A DNA stretch of 64,000 bases from Virgibacillus salexigens (GCF_014905415.1 NZ_BNEO01000002.1:1152948-1216947), one strand, 5' to 3'. Numbered from the stretch's first letter, positions 8,775-18,533 are shown. Notes: generated by a model from the letters alone, not told the origin. A program made the numbers and translations.

Positions 8775-9893
8775 TTAAAGATTAAGCAATGTATGCGGGT
8801 CAGCAAATTCTAATCCGTGAGATACAGCTACTGCTTCATAAGTAACATACCCATTTAATGTATTAATTCCTTTTAATAATGCTTCATTGGCTTTGCACGC
8901 ACCCTGATATCCTTTATTGGCTAATTGCATGGCATAGGGAACGGTAACATTTGTTAAACCAATGGTTGAAGTTCGTGGTACTGCCCCAGGCATATTAGCA
9001 ACTGAATAATGTAAAACCTCATGCTTCGTATAGGTCGGATGATCATGCGTCGTAACATGATCACTTGTTTCAAATATGCCGCCTTGGTCAATAGCTACAT
9101 CTACAATCACAGATCCAGGTGACATTGCTTTTACCATCTCTTCACTAACTAATTTTGGTGCTTTAGCGCCTGGAATGAGTACTGCACCTATAACTAAATC
9201 AGATTCAGCTAATGCTAAACGGATATTCAAAGGATTTGACATCATTGTATTAATCGATGATCCAAATATGTCGTCGAGCTGACGAAGGCGTTCCGGGTTC
9301 AAGTCAATAATTGTAACATCTGCACCTAGCCCTACCGCAATTTTTGCCGCATTTGTTCCTACTACTCCACCACCAATAACGGTTACTTTCCCACGTTTCA
9401 CACCAGGAATACCACTTAAAAGAATACCTTTACCGCCTTTGGTTTTTTCAAGAAATTGCGCACCAATTTGCGAAGCCATTCTTCCAGCAACTTCACTCAT
9501 AGGAGTTAATAACGGTAGAGAGTGATTTGGCAATTGTACCGTTTCATAGGCAATCCCGGTTACCTTATTATTTATTAACGCCTTCGTAAGACTTTGCTCC
9601 GCAGCTAGGTGTAAATAAGTAAACAAAATAAGCCCTTCATAGAAATAATCATATTCTTCTGGTAAGGGTTCTTTGACTTTCATAACCATTTCTTGTTGCC
9701 AGGCTTCTTTTGCTGTAGCAACAATAATTGCACCAGCATCCTGATACTGATTATCTGTAAAACCAGATCCGATGCCTGCTCCTGTTTCAATATAAATTTC
9801 ATGTCCAGCATTTTTTAATGTCAATACACCAGACGGGGCCATAGCTACCCTGTTTTCATTGTTTTTAATTTCTTTCGGAACACCAATTCTCAT
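8775..9893 (-). CDS. ald: Alanine dehydrogenase
   Basis: The sequence aligns along its whole length with B. subtilis Ald as I remember it. The N-terminus [17 protein letters not shown] carries the substrate-binding Arg. Catalytic residues are expected in the [11 protein letters not shown] and YLHLAAE regions. The NAD Rossmann motif is [14 protein letters not shown]. Known role: reversible NAD-dependent deamination of L-alanine to pyruvate, used for alanine catabolism and important in sporulation. The start is ATG at 9893, 7 nt after GGAGGT; a longer frame begins inside the SD. Confidence 0.97.
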   Translation of the reverse strand: MRIGVPKEIKNNENRVAMAPSGVLTLKNAGHEIYIETGAGIGSGFTDNQYQDAGAIIVATAKEAWQQEMVMKVKEPLPEEYDYFYEGLILFTYLHLAAEQSLTKALINNKVTGIAYETVQLPNHSLPLLTPMSEVAGRMASQIGAQFLEKTKGGKGILLSGIPGVKRGKVTVIGGGVVGTNAAKIAVGLGADVTIIDLNPERLRQLDDIFGSSINTMMSNPLNIRLALAESDLVIGAVLIPGAKAPKLVSEEMVKAMSPGSVIVDVAIDQGGIFETSDHVTTHDHPTYTKHEVLHYSVANMPGAVPRTSTIGLTNVTVPYAMQLANKGYQGACKANEALLKGINTLNGYVTYEAVAVSHGLEFADPHTLLNL

Positions 9894-9992
9894 ACTATTT
9901 ACCTCCAATTCATATTATCAGTTAATTGCTAATTATCTAATTATGTATAATTTACAGTACCAAATATTTTATAAAAGGAAAAGAGAAGGGGG

Positions 9993-10031
9993 GAAATAAC
10001 CCACCTCATCAACAACAAGGCGGGTTATTTC
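9993..10031 (-). terminator. Terminator downstream of the 53-residue gene
   Basis: A stem GAAATAACCC (9993-10002) pairs with 10022-10031, extended by further CC/GG pairs. It lies 6 nt past the stop of the leftward small gene. Confidence 0.75.
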
Positions 10032-10036
10032 AACTA

Positions 10037-10198
10037 CTAATTCTTACGGTTATTAAACGTATAAATCCCCTTATTGTTATGCCTTTGTTCAATTACACCG
10101 CTTTGGTAACTTTCATTCAGTTGGTTTTGGACAGCTGCTACACCTTTTTCGTCTTCAAAGATGTTCTGTGGCTGATTATCACGCTTTTCCTTTGACAA
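10037..10198 (-). CDS. Small hypothetical protein, 53 residues
   Basis: A strong SD (GGGGGTGAT) stands 4 nt before TTG at 10198, which I take as the start. Longer in-frame starts upstream lack an SD. The protein is hydrophilic, rich in Asn, Gln, Lys and Glu (SKEKRDNQPQNIFEDE, ending in KGIYTFNNRKN), with no membrane segment. The Gln/Asn-rich, soluble character is reminiscent of small spore proteins, but that is a guess. It has its own terminator, which supports a real gene. Family not recognised. Confidence 0.65.
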   Translation of the reverse strand: MSKEKRDNQPQNIFEDEKGVAAVQNQLNESYQSGVIEQRHNNKGIYTFNNRKN

Positions 10199-10329
10199 GC
10201 TGATCACCCCCATTAATAGTGTGTCCGTAACTTTGTAAGATTTACTCAAATTATTTTAGCAAAAATGGAAAATCCTGATTGTATCTGGTTATTTTCGGGT
10301 ATATAACTAATAAGAAAGGAGAGATAATT

Positions 10330-10758
10330 GTGGAATATAAAAATATTGTTGTAGCAGTTGATGGGTCAGAGGCTTCTGAAAAGGCTTTTGTTAAATCCCT
10401 TGATATTGCAAAACGAAATCATGCTCGGCTTATTCTTGCACATGTTGTAGACTCTAGGACGTTTGCAACAGCGGAAGCATATGATCGATCCTTAGCTGAC
10501 AGAGCCGATGAATATGCAAAAGAGTTACTTGATAGCTATGTGGAGAATGCCAAATCAGCTGGCGTCAATGATTTAATTCGATGTATCGAATATGGTTCTC
10601 CAAAGGTTAAAATTGCGAAGGATATAGCCAATGATTTTCATGCAGACTTGATAATCTGTGGTGCAACAGGAATGAATGCTGTGGAACGCTTTTTGATCGG
10701 AAGTGTCTCTGAGAATATTACAAGATATGCCTCTTGTGATGTATTGGTAGTACGATAA
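10330..10758 (+). CDS. Universal stress protein (UspA family)
   Basis: A single Usp domain of 142 residues. It starts with NIVVAVDGSEASEKAFVKS and ends with the ATP-binding signature ICGATGMNAVERFLIGSVSENITRYASCDVLVVR split over the last 35 residues (G-2x-G-9x-G-S/T pattern). This suggests an ATP-binding type Usp. Known role: stress-tolerance protein of the cytosol; the precise function is usually unclear. The start is GTG at 10330, 6 nt after AAGGAGAG, rather than the ATG at 10279. Confidence 0.92.
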   Translation: MEYKNIVVAVDGSEASEKAFVKSLDIAKRNHARLILAHVVDSRTFATAEAYDRSLADRADEYAKELLDSYVENAKSAGVNDLIRCIEYGSPKVKIAKDIANDFHADLIICGATGMNAVERFLIGSVSENITRYASCDVLVVR

Positions 10759-10776
10759 CCTCTAATGGTCAAATTT

Positions 10777-10802
10777 CAGTTGTTTTCCTGTTAAAACAAC
10801 TG
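10777..10802. terminator. Inverted repeat between the usp gene and the moaB-like gene
   Basis: A 10-bp perfect repeat CAGTTGTTTT (10777-10786) pairs with 10793-10802 around a 6-nt loop. It lies exactly between convergent genes. There is no real T tract outside the stem, so it may be a weak terminator. Confidence 0.5.
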
Positions 10803-11285
10803 CTATGCGCCTATCACATAATGACTGACAATTTTTTTAAGACTCGGGATGATTAAATAATTCATGGTATGTCTCATTGTTTCAACGGAGCCAGGCAGCA
10901 TAAAAATGGCTGTTTGATGTTTGACACCTGCTACTGGCTTCATATGAACATACGGTTCTAACAATTGCATGTCTTGAAATAAATTACCGTATCCAACAAT
11001 TGGATAATCAAAAAACTCCTCAATAAAATGGGAATTCATCAATCTATCTGAACATTGATACCCGTCGTTAAGGATGATGATATCTATAACAGGGTTTATT
11101 GAACTACGCTTTAATGCGGAATGGATGGATGTTTGATCTTCTTCGATAATATCGCGAATTATGTTTGTATATCCATTCTCTTTTAAGCAAGATTGGATTA
11201 TCCCACCATTCATATCTGTTTCTAATGTGTGCGTGTTACTAATTGTGATAATCATGAAATTTACTGGCAGCTGGTCTTCTTCCAT
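10803..11285 (-). CDS. Divergent MoaB/Mog-like protein lacking signature residues
   Basis: Fold-level match to MoaB along the whole length: IITISNTHTLETDMNGG at 12-28 (family TVSDTRT...D.SG), GNLFQDM, a KPVAGVKHQTAIFMLPGS stretch, then MNYLIIPSL. The family signature NGGTG that binds molybdopterin/ATP is replaced by NDGYQCSD (73-80), and the Asp of SDTR is Asn17. B. subtilis has moaB beside ackA, so this is probably the positional orthologue, but its activity in cofactor synthesis is doubtful. The start is ATG at 11285 behind GGAGGT. I leave the symbol blank for that reason. Confidence 0.75.
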   Translation of the reverse strand: MEEDQLPVNFMIITISNTHTLETDMNGGIIQSCLKENGYTNIIRDIIEEDQTSIHSALKRSSINPVIDIIILNDGYQCSDRLMNSHFIEEFFDYPIVGYGNLFQDMQLLEPYVHMKPVAGVKHQTAIFMLPGSVETMRHTMNYLIIPSLKKIVSHYVIGA

Positions 11286-11332
11286 TTTATCTATACCTCC
11301 CATCCATTTCTAAAACATTCTATATTTAAAAA

Positions 11333-11367
11333 AAGGTTTTGCTATGGATAAACCATACCAAAACCTT
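11333..11367 (-). terminator. Terminator of ackA
   Basis: A 15-bp stem with one mismatch (11333-11347 with 11353-11367) is followed on the - strand by TTTTTT. It sits 4 nt after the ackA stop. Confidence 0.85.
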
Positions 11368-11371
11368 ATTA

Positions 11372-12562
11372 TTAACCAATTTGTGAAAATCGAATCGTGT
11401 CTCTTGCAATAACAACTTCTTCATTTGTTGGAATGACAATAACTTTCACAGGAGAGTGTGGGTAATTAATAAATTGTTCTTTTCCACGCACTTTATTCAA
11501 TGCAGGATCCCAATAAACCCCCATAAACTCTAATCCATGTAATACTCTCTCTCTTATCGTATCACTATTCTCACCAACACCAGCAGTAAAGATAATAGCA
11601 TCTACCCCAGACATTTTAGTAGCATAAGACCCTAGATATTTATGAATTCTCCCAGCGAAAACCTCTAGCGCCAATTCAGCACGTTCATTTTCATCTGCAG
11701 CTTGCTCAATATCACGTAAATCACTCGAGAATCCAGACAATGCTAACATACCACTTTCTTTATTCAGTACATGAACCACTTCTTCAGCCGTTTTTCCGGT
11801 TTTTTCCATAATATAAGGAATTAGCGCAGGATCAATATTACCTGATCGTGTCCCCATTGTAACACCTGCTAATGGTGTAAAGCCCATTGATGTATCAATT
11901 GATTTGCCGCCTTGGATTGCTGCAATACTTGCTCCATTACCTAAATGACAAGAAATCAATCGTAAGTTCTCTAAAGGCACACCCATTAAATCTGCAGCCC
12001 TTTGTGACACGTATTTATGAGAAGTCCCGTGAAAACCATATTTACGAATGCCATACTCCTTATAATACTCGTAAGGGAGACTATATAGATAAGATGATTC
12101 AGGCATCGTTTGATGAAAAGCTGTGTCAAAGACTGCAACCATTGGTACATTAGGTAAAATCTCTCTAAATGCATGGATACCTGTAAGATTGGCTGGATTA
12201 TGCAATGGTGCCAACTCAGATACTTGTTCAATTGTCTTTATCACATCATCAGTGATTAAAACGGAATCACTGAAATGCTCTCCTCCATGAACCACACGGT
12301 GCCCTACAGCATCTACTTCGTCAAGGGAAGCAATGACACCAGATTCTTTTAAACCTTCTAATAATTTCTTCACAGCTACTTCATGGTTTGGAATATCCCC
12401 AACGAATTTATCTTTCTCACCTTGAACATCCATCGTAAAAACAGCCTCATTAAGGCCAATTCGTTCCACTAGCCCTTTTGCTAAAACATGTTCTTCTGGC
12501 ATTTGTATTAATTGGAATTTCAAAGATGAACTACCGGCATTAATTGCCAATACATTACTCAT
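11372..12562 (-). CDS. ackA: Acetate kinase
   Basis: A 396-residue ASKHA-fold kinase. Signatures: [15 protein letters not shown] (phosphate 1), [19 protein letters not shown] (catalytic Asp), [13 protein letters not shown] (His), [12 protein letters not shown] (phosphate 2), and a C-terminal [10 protein letters not shown] (adenosine site). Known role: reversible acetyl phosphate + ADP to acetate + ATP, the last step of overflow metabolism. It overlaps the end of ytxK by 8 bp, so the two are co-transcribed and probably translationally coupled. In B. subtilis ackA is activated by CcpA, whose gene is also in this window. Confidence 0.97.
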   Translation of the reverse strand: MSNVLAINAGSSSLKFQLIQMPEEHVLAKGLVERIGLNEAVFTMDVQGEKDKFVGDIPNHEVAVKKLLEGLKESGVIASLDEVDAVGHRVVHGGEHFSDSVLITDDVIKTIEQVSELAPLHNPANLTGIHAFREILPNVPMVAVFDTAFHQTMPESSYLYSLPYEYYKEYGIRKYGFHGTSHKYVSQRAADLMGVPLENLRLISCHLGNGASIAAIQGGKSIDTSMGFTPLAGVTMGTRSGNIDPALIPYIMEKTGKTAEEVVHVLNKESGMLALSGFSSDLRDIEQAADENERAELALEVFAGRIHKYLGSYATKMSGVDAIIFTAGVGENSDTIRERVLHGLEFMGVYWDPALNKVRGKEQFINYPHSPVKVIVIPTNEEVVIARDTIRFSQIG

Positions 12563-13559
12563 TGCTGCTCAACTCCTTCTTATACGTTTGGAACCAATTA
12601 TTTATCTGTCCTAATATATCCCCCATTGCATTCGTATTCGTAAAAGATGGCATCTTTACCAATAACGGTTGTTTTGGAGAATGGGTATGATGACCTTTTT
12701 TCTGTAGAATGAGTATACTTTTTTGATGCTTCTCTGATTTAAAGGCAGTATCTGGCAGTCTTAAAACACCAACCATATGTGCATGCTCATGGATAAATTG
12801 TTGTAATTGATCGGATTGATCACTATCGAATAAAAACTCTGGAACAACAAATAGAAGATATCCACCAGCAATTGTATAATTCAAACTTTGTTCAATAAAT
12901 AAATGATGTGCATAGGAATGGCCTTCATTTGCTTTTAACTTAAATTCATTTGCTCGTAAATCATCCGGGTAATAACCAACAGGTAAGTCTGCAACCACCA
13001 AATCAACTGGATCCAATAAGAATGGACGTAAACTATCCTGATGAAAGAATTCAATATTAATTTTTTGTAAATTTGCATTCCATACTGCCAATTGGATTAA
13101 GGTTGAATCTACCTCGCTAGCAAAGGCCTCTTTTTCTTGGACTAGTTGATTTAAAACGGCAGTAATTAGATTTCCTGTCCCACCTGCTGGATCAAAAACA
13201 CGAACAGGGTCCGTTTTGTCACTCAGTAATTTTCCCGCTAAATAACCAATCATTAATGAAACCGTTTCAGGTGTCATTAAATGCTGTTGCTGGGTAGAAC
13301 CAGTCATTCCTTTTATAATAGCAAGTTGGTTGGCCTTTCTTTTTTCTTCTGATGAGTACGCATCAATGGTTAATTCATCTAATGCTTGTTTTAACTTCGT
13401 AGATAAACTTTCATCTATGTCAACTGGTACTTCTTGCGAAAATACGATTTCCATTGTATAACTTAAGCTTTCCAGATAAGGCTCATTAACATGATGTTGA
13501 ATAAGTTCAGTTGTTTGATCCAACCACTCGTATAGTGTTTCTACATTCGTCTTCTCCAT
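12555..13559 (-). CDS. ytxK: YtxK, class I SAM-dependent methyltransferase
   Basis: The N6-adenine-methylase-like fold is visible: [16 protein letters not shown], then the SAM-binding motif [16 protein letters not shown], then [16 protein letters not shown]. The last replaces the DNA methylase NPPY motif with DLPVGYYP. That suggests a substrate other than DNA adenine, which is inference. The 334-residue length and linkage to ackA and tpx match B. subtilis YtxK. The start is ATG at 13559 behind GGAGGA. Function unproven. Confidence 0.88.
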   Translation of the reverse strand: MEKTNVETLYEWLDQTTELIQHHVNEPYLESLSYTMEIVFSQEVPVDIDESLSTKLKQALDELTIDAYSSEEKRKANQLAIIKGMTGSTQQQHLMTPETVSLMIGYLAGKLLSDKTDPVRVFDPAGGTGNLITAVLNQLVQEKEAFASEVDSTLIQLAVWNANLQKINIEFFHQDSLRPFLLDPVDLVVADLPVGYYPDDLRANEFKLKANEGHSYAHHLFIEQSLNYTIAGGYLLFVVPEFLFDSDQSDQLQQFIHEHAHMVGVLRLPDTAFKSEKHQKSILILQKKGHHTHSPKQPLLVKMPSFTNTNAMGDILGQINNWFQTYKKELSSNE

Positions 13560-13737
13560 AATAGATTCCTCCATTCGGCCCCTTTAAAAGGTTGGTCAAA
13601 AAGTATTCTATTCATAAGTAATAGTTTACGTAAGAATTCTCTTTGAGCACACTTACATAAAGAGCGTTTCTATTGTACCAAATGAATAAGGTCTATGTAC
13701 AAAGTAATGCAAATATATGTGAACAGGCGATGACAGT

Positions 13738-13767
13738 AAAAATCCCTCTCAACTTTATGAGAGAGAT
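13738..13767 (-). terminator. Terminator of tpx
   Basis: A stem of TCCCTCTC (13743-13750) pairs with 13759-13766 with one mismatch. On the - strand it is followed by TTTTT. It lies just past the tpx stop. Confidence 0.7.
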
Positions 13768-13777
13768 TCCGCTCATG

Positions 13778-14278
13778 TTATTCTGCTTGTCCAGCAGCTT
13801 CCAGTGCAGCATCATAATCTGGATGGTTACTTACTTCACTGACATACTCAACATAAGTAACCTTATTGTTCGAATCAACGACAAAAATAGATCGTGCCAA
13901 TAGGCGAAGTTCCTCTATCAATACACCATAATTCTTGCCAAAGTTGGCATCCCGATGATCGGATAATGTATCAAGTTTATTAATATCATGCTTATTTACC
14001 CAGCGCTTTTGGGCAAAAGGTAAATCCATGCTCACCGTTAAAACTTTTACATTTCCAATTTTGTCGGCTTCTTCATTAAACCGTTTTGTTTGATCAGCAC
14101 ATACACCTGTATCAATGGAAGGAACAACACTTATTAACTTTACCTTGCCTTGATAATCATCTAAGGTAACTTCTTCTAAATCATTTGAAAGTACTTTGAA
14201 AGCAGGTGCTTCGTCTCCTACTTTCACTTCATTACCTACAAGCGTAACAGGATCATGTTGGAATGTAACATTTGCCAT
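13778..14278 (-). CDS. tpx: Thiol peroxidase (Tpx), one-cysteine variant
   Basis: A 166-residue atypical peroxiredoxin. The peroxidatic Cys60 is in [11 protein letters not shown]; Thr57 and Arg in the [10 protein letters not shown] region complete the active site. Most Tpx enzymes have a resolving cysteine after KRW (RWC); here the codon is GTA, giving Val94, and Cys60 is the only cysteine in the protein. It should therefore need an external thiol to be reduced (inference). Known role: reduces alkyl hydroperoxides in the cytosol. The start is ATG at 14278, 9 nt after GGAGGA; an upstream in-frame ATG abuts the SD. Confidence 0.95.
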   Translation of the reverse strand: MANVTFQHDPVTLVGNEVKVGDEAPAFKVLSNDLEEVTLDDYQGKVKLISVVPSIDTGVCADQTKRFNEEADKIGNVKVLTVSMDLPFAQKRWVNKHDINKLDTLSDHRDANFGKNYGVLIEELRLLARSIFVVDSNNKVTYVEYVSEVSNHPDYDAALEAAGQAE

Positions 14279-14434
14279 ATGAATCATTCCTCCTAAAATA
14301 ATTGTATTCCTCTATCATTATGAAGTGAATAAAGATGCATGTCCAATAATTTACGCCTTCGATTTAGGGAAAAATTTGTGAACAAAATGGCTAGCGCTTT
14401 CAAATATAGAACATGTAAGTAATGGATAGGAATC

Positions 14435-14893
14435 TTATATATCATACTGTGTAGAAATATCTTTTTGTTTCTTGTGTTCTTGTTTCTTCGGTTGTTGTTT
14501 ATTTCCTGAATCCTTAATGATTTGCTGTACCTTTTCTACAACCTGTGGCGCGAAGTCCAGCATTTTTTCATAAATATGAGCATGGTGATCTAAATGAACC
14601 ATTTTTATTCCTTTTTCACTTACAATTAAAAAGGCAACTGGTGTAATGGATACTCCCCCCCCACTTCCTCCACCAAATGGAAGCGTAGCCTCTGAATCGT
14701 CTTGGGACTGATTACTTGATGAGTTAAATTCGCTACCTCCAGCAGCAAAGCCAAATCCTACTTTTGAGACAGGGATGATAACACTCCCATCAGGGGATTG
14801 TACTGGATCACCGATAATCGTGTTCACTTCTACCATATCTTTTAAATTTTCCATTGCGGTCGTCATCAACCCTTGAATTGGATGTTCTTCCAT
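14435..14893 (-). CDS. gerW: GerW family sporulation/germination protein (YtfJ)
   Basis: The protein has 152 residues. The YtfJ core spans about 5-120 (GLMTTAMENLKDMVEVNTIIGDPV, then VIIPVSKVGFGFAAGG). It has Gly/Ser-rich linkers and a Lys/Gln-rich C-terminal tail. Known role: made in the forespore in B. subtilis and needed for normal L-alanine-triggered germination. The start is ATG at 14893 after AAAGGAG. It lies 19 nt downstream of ytfI on the same strand, forming a two-gene operon as in B. subtilis. Confidence 0.92.
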   Translation of the reverse strand: MEEHPIQGLMTTAMENLKDMVEVNTIIGDPVQSPDGSVIIPVSKVGFGFAAGGSEFNSSSNQSQDDSEATLPFGGGSGGGVSITPVAFLIVSEKGIKMVHLDHHAHIYEKMLDFAPQVVEKVQQIIKDSGNKQQPKKQEHKKQKDISTQYDI

Positions 14894-14912
14894 ATTAGTC
14901 AACTCCTTTATA

Positions 14913-15491
14913 CTATTGCTCTTGTTTTACAGTATGTCTTTTAACAGCAATTTCCCGCATTACCTGAGTACATGCGTTTATAGCTTGTGCTATTCGAATC
15001 GAAACCATACAAGAAAATTCCGTTTTAAAATAGATTTGCTGAAAAAGAGGGATAACTTGTAAATCCGGTTTACATGAACCTTTACTTTTTTCAAGAATCC
15101 AACCTGATAATATCCCTTTCATTGTCCAAACCCCGCCCGATGCCATTCCTGTAAGAGAAGCATCACCTGCTCCACCTTTCGTATGCCATCGCAACTGATG
15201 TAATACGAGCGATCGAAATACGATGGTTAATAATCGATTACTTTCTTGAATAAGTCCAATTAGTTCATGTAGATTCGTTGGCAGGTCTTTAAAGTGAGAT
15301 TTTTTATCCTCTTCTTTATCTTCTAAGAGAATATCTTTTTTAAACAGTCGAATCGAAAACCAATACACATAAATAGTAATAGAACCATGTTTCTCAATAT
15401 AAGATGCTTGTATACGAATGAAAAGTTTAGATAGAAGTACAAAAGAAACGAATAAAACCAAGCAGAAAATGAATATAAACCAACCCCACAT
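14913..15491 (-). CDS. ytfI: YtfI, DUF2953 membrane protein
   Basis: A 192-residue protein with one N-terminal membrane segment (about 3-25, FIFIFCLVLFVSFVLLSKLF) and a soluble remainder containing VRIAQAINACTQVM near the C-terminus. DUF2953 proteins are found in spore formers next to gerW/ytfJ; the function is unknown, and a spore role is inferred from the operon. The start ATG follows GAGGTGAC. Confidence 0.86.
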   Translation of the reverse strand: MWGWFIFIFCLVLFVSFVLLSKLFIRIQASYIEKHGSITIYVYWFSIRLFKKDILLEDKEEDKKSHFKDLPTNLHELIGLIQESNRLLTIVFRSLVLHQLRWHTKGGAGDASLTGMASGGVWTMKGILSGWILEKSKGSCKPDLQVIPLFQQIYFKTEFSCMVSIRIAQAINACTQVMREIAVKRHTVKQEQ

Positions 15492-15679
15492 CGTCTTGTC
15501 ACCTCGATTTCATATCTGTTCCTATTTTTCCTCAAATTTCCTGTTTTACTCAAAAAAATTAACTTTATTAGGATAATGATTTACAAACATGATAGAATGG
15601 GGATAAGCTTCATATTTACACTTATCTATATGAAGAACATAAGTGGTTACATATTAAATAGGAGGGTGACAACAAGATT

Positions 15680-16480
15680 ATGTCAGATCGTAAGAATATT
15701 TTTTTCTACTATTTAAATAGTGATGGTCTAAAAAACAAGTTAGACGCATTGTATCAATTAGCAGAGTCTAATGGTTTTACAATTGTAAGCGATTCCGATA
15801 ATGCCAATATTATTGTAAGTATTGGTGGAGATGGTGCATTTCTACAAGCAGTACGTAAGACTGGATTTCGGCAAGATTGCCTGTATACAGGCATAACTCG
15901 GTCTGGCGAATCCGGGTTATATTGTGATTTTAATTTGGATAATTTTGATGAAATGTTAGATACCATTCTACATGAGGAGATGGAAGTTAGACGTTTTCCT
16001 GTTATTCATGCGGATGTTAATGGAGAAACCAACTTCTACTGTTTAAATGAAATTAGTGTAAGATCTACCATCATTAAATCAATTGTTATGGATGTCTTTA
16101 TTGATGATATTCATTTTGAAACATTTCGTGGAGATGGGTTAATCGTCGCAACTCCTACCGGAAGTACTGGCTATAATAAATCGACCAATGGAGCCGTCAT
16201 CGACCCACGTATCCCTTGTTTTCAAGTTTCTGAATTAGCTTCCATTAATAATAATCGTTATCGTACTTTAGGTTCTTCCTTCGTGCTTCACAATGATCGT
16301 AAATTACAATTATCTGTGCAGCAAGATGGAAATGATTACCCTATTATTGGCTTAGATAATGAAGCCTATTCTATTCGTAATATTAAAGATGTCACCGTTA
16401 CTTTAAGTGATAAAGTCATTAAAACAGTAAAATTAAAAAACAATTCTTATTGGGATAGAGTGAAGCGTACATTTTTATAG
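15680..16480 (+). CDS. ppnKB: NAD kinase (second-type Bacillus enzyme, YtdI)
   Basis: 266 residues. The catalytic GGDG is in IIVSIGGDGAFLQAV near residue 50. The NAD-binding stretch FRGDGLIVATPTGSTGYN follows near 150-167. Known role: phosphorylates NAD to NADP with ATP. Length and context before ytcJ match B. subtilis YtdI (PpnKB), the paralogue of YjbN. The start ATG follows GGAGGGTGAC. It diverges from ytfI-gerW. Confidence 0.95.
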   Translation: MSDRKNIFFYYLNSDGLKNKLDALYQLAESNGFTIVSDSDNANIIVSIGGDGAFLQAVRKTGFRQDCLYTGITRSGESGLYCDFNLDNFDEMLDTILHEEMEVRRFPVIHADVNGETNFYCLNEISVRSTIIKSIVMDVFIDDIHFETFRGDGLIVATPTGSTGYNKSTNGAVIDPRIPCFQVSELASINNNRYRTLGSSFVLHNDRKLQLSVQQDGNDYPIIGLDNEAYSIRNIKDVTVTLSDKVIKTVKLKNNSYWDRVKRTFL

Positions 16481-16518
16481 AGCTGCGAGGGCGGAGAACG
16501 CAATCCTTAAAAAAACAG

Positions 16519-16555
16519 AAAAACCCATCTTCCTTTATGTTGAAGATGGGTTTTT
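16519..16555. terminator. Bidirectional terminator overlapping the 3' end of ytcJ
   Basis: A 14-bp perfect stem AAAAACCCATCTTC (16519-16532) pairs with 16542-16555. The right arm lies inside the last codons of ytcJ, whose stop is at 16535-16537. T runs are present on both strands, so it can serve both converging genes. Confidence 0.88.
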
Positions 16556-18142
16556 AACGTACACAATTTCTCCATCTATTACTGTCATTTCAACCCCAAT
16601 ACGATGAATATCATGCGGATTAACATGAAATATATCTTGGTCAATAATCGTAAAATCAGCTGCGTATCCTTCTGCAATAAGCCCCCTTGTATCCTCTTGG
16701 TTAATGGCATAAGCGCTTCCTGTCGTATATAGCTGAACAGCTTCAAATATAGATAATGCCTCTTTTGTTAAGTACCTTTTACCATCATATGATGATTTCC
16801 TTAGTACTGCCGCTTCTATTCCATAGAGTGGATTAACCTCTTCTATTGGTGCATCTGACCCGCCAGCACAGTGTATGCCATTTGCTAACATGGTTTTCCA
16901 TGCATAAGAAAGATCTAATCTTTTTTCTCCAAGACGATCAATGACCCAAGGGAAATCAGAAGCAACAAAAGAGGGTTGTATATCAATAATCGCTGGAAGC
17001 TCCTTTAATAGTTGTAAAGATTGTGGATTTAAAATTTGCCCATGGATAATCCGATCTCTCCATTTATTTGGCAGCGGATATTTCTTTAATGTCGATGCTA
17101 CTTCCAAAATGGCTTGATCTCCAATTGCATGAACCGCTACTGGTAAACGATACTTCCTAGCATCTTGAACAATTCTTTCTAATTCTGCCGTACTATGAAT
17201 ATTAAAGCCACAATTACCTTTGTCATCAGAGTAATCATTCGTTAACCAAGCAGTCCTTCCACCTAAAGCGCCATCTGAAAAGATCTTAATTGCACCTAAT
17301 TCTACATATTGCTCACTACTTAACTCGCCTAAACCTGCCTGAATCGCATCCTGCATAACTTCATGATGTACTAATAAATGTGCTTTGAATTTATTCTCTT
17401 CATTTATTGCATTTGTAAATGCCCGATACGTTTTCTCAAAGCCTCCAAAATAATTAAGATCTTCACTGTGCCCCCCTACTAAACCTTTTGCAGTTAGATC
17501 ACTAATCGCAATCGAAATAACCTGTTCCAAATATGCTTGTGAAACGGATGGCATTGCTTGCTTAATCAATTCCTGTGCTGTATCTAAGAAATATCCGGTT
17601 GTTTCCCCTGAATTATCACGTATAATAACTCCCCCCTGTGGATCTTCCGTGTTGTTAGGATAATCAATTTTTGCCAGCTCCATTGCTTTACTATTTGCTA
17701 ACACAGCATGCCTACAAACTCGAGACAACATTACTGGATTATCTGGAATAATTTCATCTAACGCCGACTTATGAATAATCAATGGTTCTTCCCAGTGATT
17801 CTCATTCCATCCTTCCCCAACTAACCATTCACCTTTAGAAAGATGAACAGAACGATTAGATAATGCCTCTAATACTTCATCTGCTGATTGCATAGCTGAA
17901 AGATCCAAGCGCAATAATTTCTCTCCGTGCCAAACAATATGTAAATGACTATCAATAAACCCCGGAAGCATAGTTTTCCCCTGTAAATGAATAGCTTCTT
18001 CTATCTCATTATAATACGTGTGATATAAATACTCGTAAGTACCAATCGCTATAATTTTATTTCTTTGGGTAAATACTGCATCTACCACAATGTCCTCTTG
18101 CTCCATGGTATAGATCGGACCACCGAACCATAATTTTCCCAT
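16535..18142 (-). CDS. ytcJ: Amidohydrolase, YtcJ family
   Basis: 535 residues. Amidohydrolase family 3 pattern: MLPGFIDSHLHIVWHGE (the HxH metal site, near 60), then IKIFSDGALGGRTAWL, RLPVAVHAIGDQAI (His), IIHGQILNP (His) and a C-terminal AGGSDAPIEEVNP (Asp). Known family: metal-dependent hydrolases, some acting on formamides or N-acyl compounds. The substrate is unknown. The start ATG follows GGGAGAG. It converges with the NAD kinase gene. Confidence 0.9.
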   Translation of the reverse strand: MGKLWFGGPIYTMEQEDIVVDAVFTQRNKIIAIGTYEYLYHTYYNEIEEAIHLQGKTMLPGFIDSHLHIVWHGEKLLRLDLSAMQSADEVLEALSNRSVHLSKGEWLVGEGWNENHWEEPLIIHKSALDEIIPDNPVMLSRVCRHAVLANSKAMELAKIDYPNNTEDPQGGVIIRDNSGETTGYFLDTAQELIKQAMPSVSQAYLEQVISIAISDLTAKGLVGGHSEDLNYFGGFEKTYRAFTNAINEENKFKAHLLVHHEVMQDAIQAGLGELSSEQYVELGAIKIFSDGALGGRTAWLTNDYSDDKGNCGFNIHSTAELERIVQDARKYRLPVAVHAIGDQAILEVASTLKKYPLPNKWRDRIIHGQILNPQSLQLLKELPAIIDIQPSFVASDFPWVIDRLGEKRLDLSYAWKTMLANGIHCAGGSDAPIEEVNPLYGIEAAVLRKSSYDGKRYLTKEALSIFEAVQLYTTGSAYAINQEDTRGLIAEGYAADFTIIDQDIFHVNPHDIHRIGVEMTVIDGEIVYVKNPSST

Positions 18143-18255
18143 CGTACTCTCCCTTTCTATGGATGCTTCATCTCCAACATAACCTAACTGTACTTTTTTA
18201 TTTTCACAGAATCAAGTATTGATGCAAACTAACTTCTTATTATATAGATAGTAAA

Positions 18256-18282
18256 AGAGCTACCCGTGTAACGGATAGCTCT
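18256..18282 (-). terminator. Terminator of the SASP gene
   Basis: A 12-bp stem with one mismatch (18256-18267 with 18271-18282, AGAGCTA core) is followed by TTTT on the - strand, about 27 nt past the SASP stop. Confidence 0.78.
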
Positions 18283-18308
18283 AAAGCCATTTCACTATTT
18301 TATTATAA

Positions 18309-18509
18309 TTATTTGGTACCACCAAATTGTTGTTCAGCCATTTGAACAAGACGTTTAGTGATTTCACCACCAACAGAACCGTTGGAACGAGAAGTTGAAT
18401 CTGGTCCAAGTTGAACACCAAATTCTTGAGCAATCTCGTATTTCATTTGATCTAGTGCTTGTTGAACACCAGGTACTACTAATTGGTTTGAAGAATTGTT
18501 AGTTGCCAT
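18309..18509 (-). CDS. Alpha/beta-type small acid-soluble spore protein
   Basis: A 66-residue SASP. The first family motif [15 protein letters not shown] contains the GPR protease cleavage region (EIAQEFGV). The second DNA-binding motif is [15 protein letters not shown]. Known role: coats and protects spore DNA from UV and is degraded at germination. The SD AAGGAGGTGAG precedes the ATG. Position next to thiI matches B. subtilis sspA. A sigma-G-like promoter lies directly upstream. Confidence 0.97.
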   Translation of the reverse strand: MATNNSSNQLVVPGVQQALDQMKYEIAQEFGVQLGPDSTSRSNGSVGGEITKRLVQMAEQQFGGTK

Positions 18510-18533
18510 GTTAACTCACCTCCTTGGTACTTA

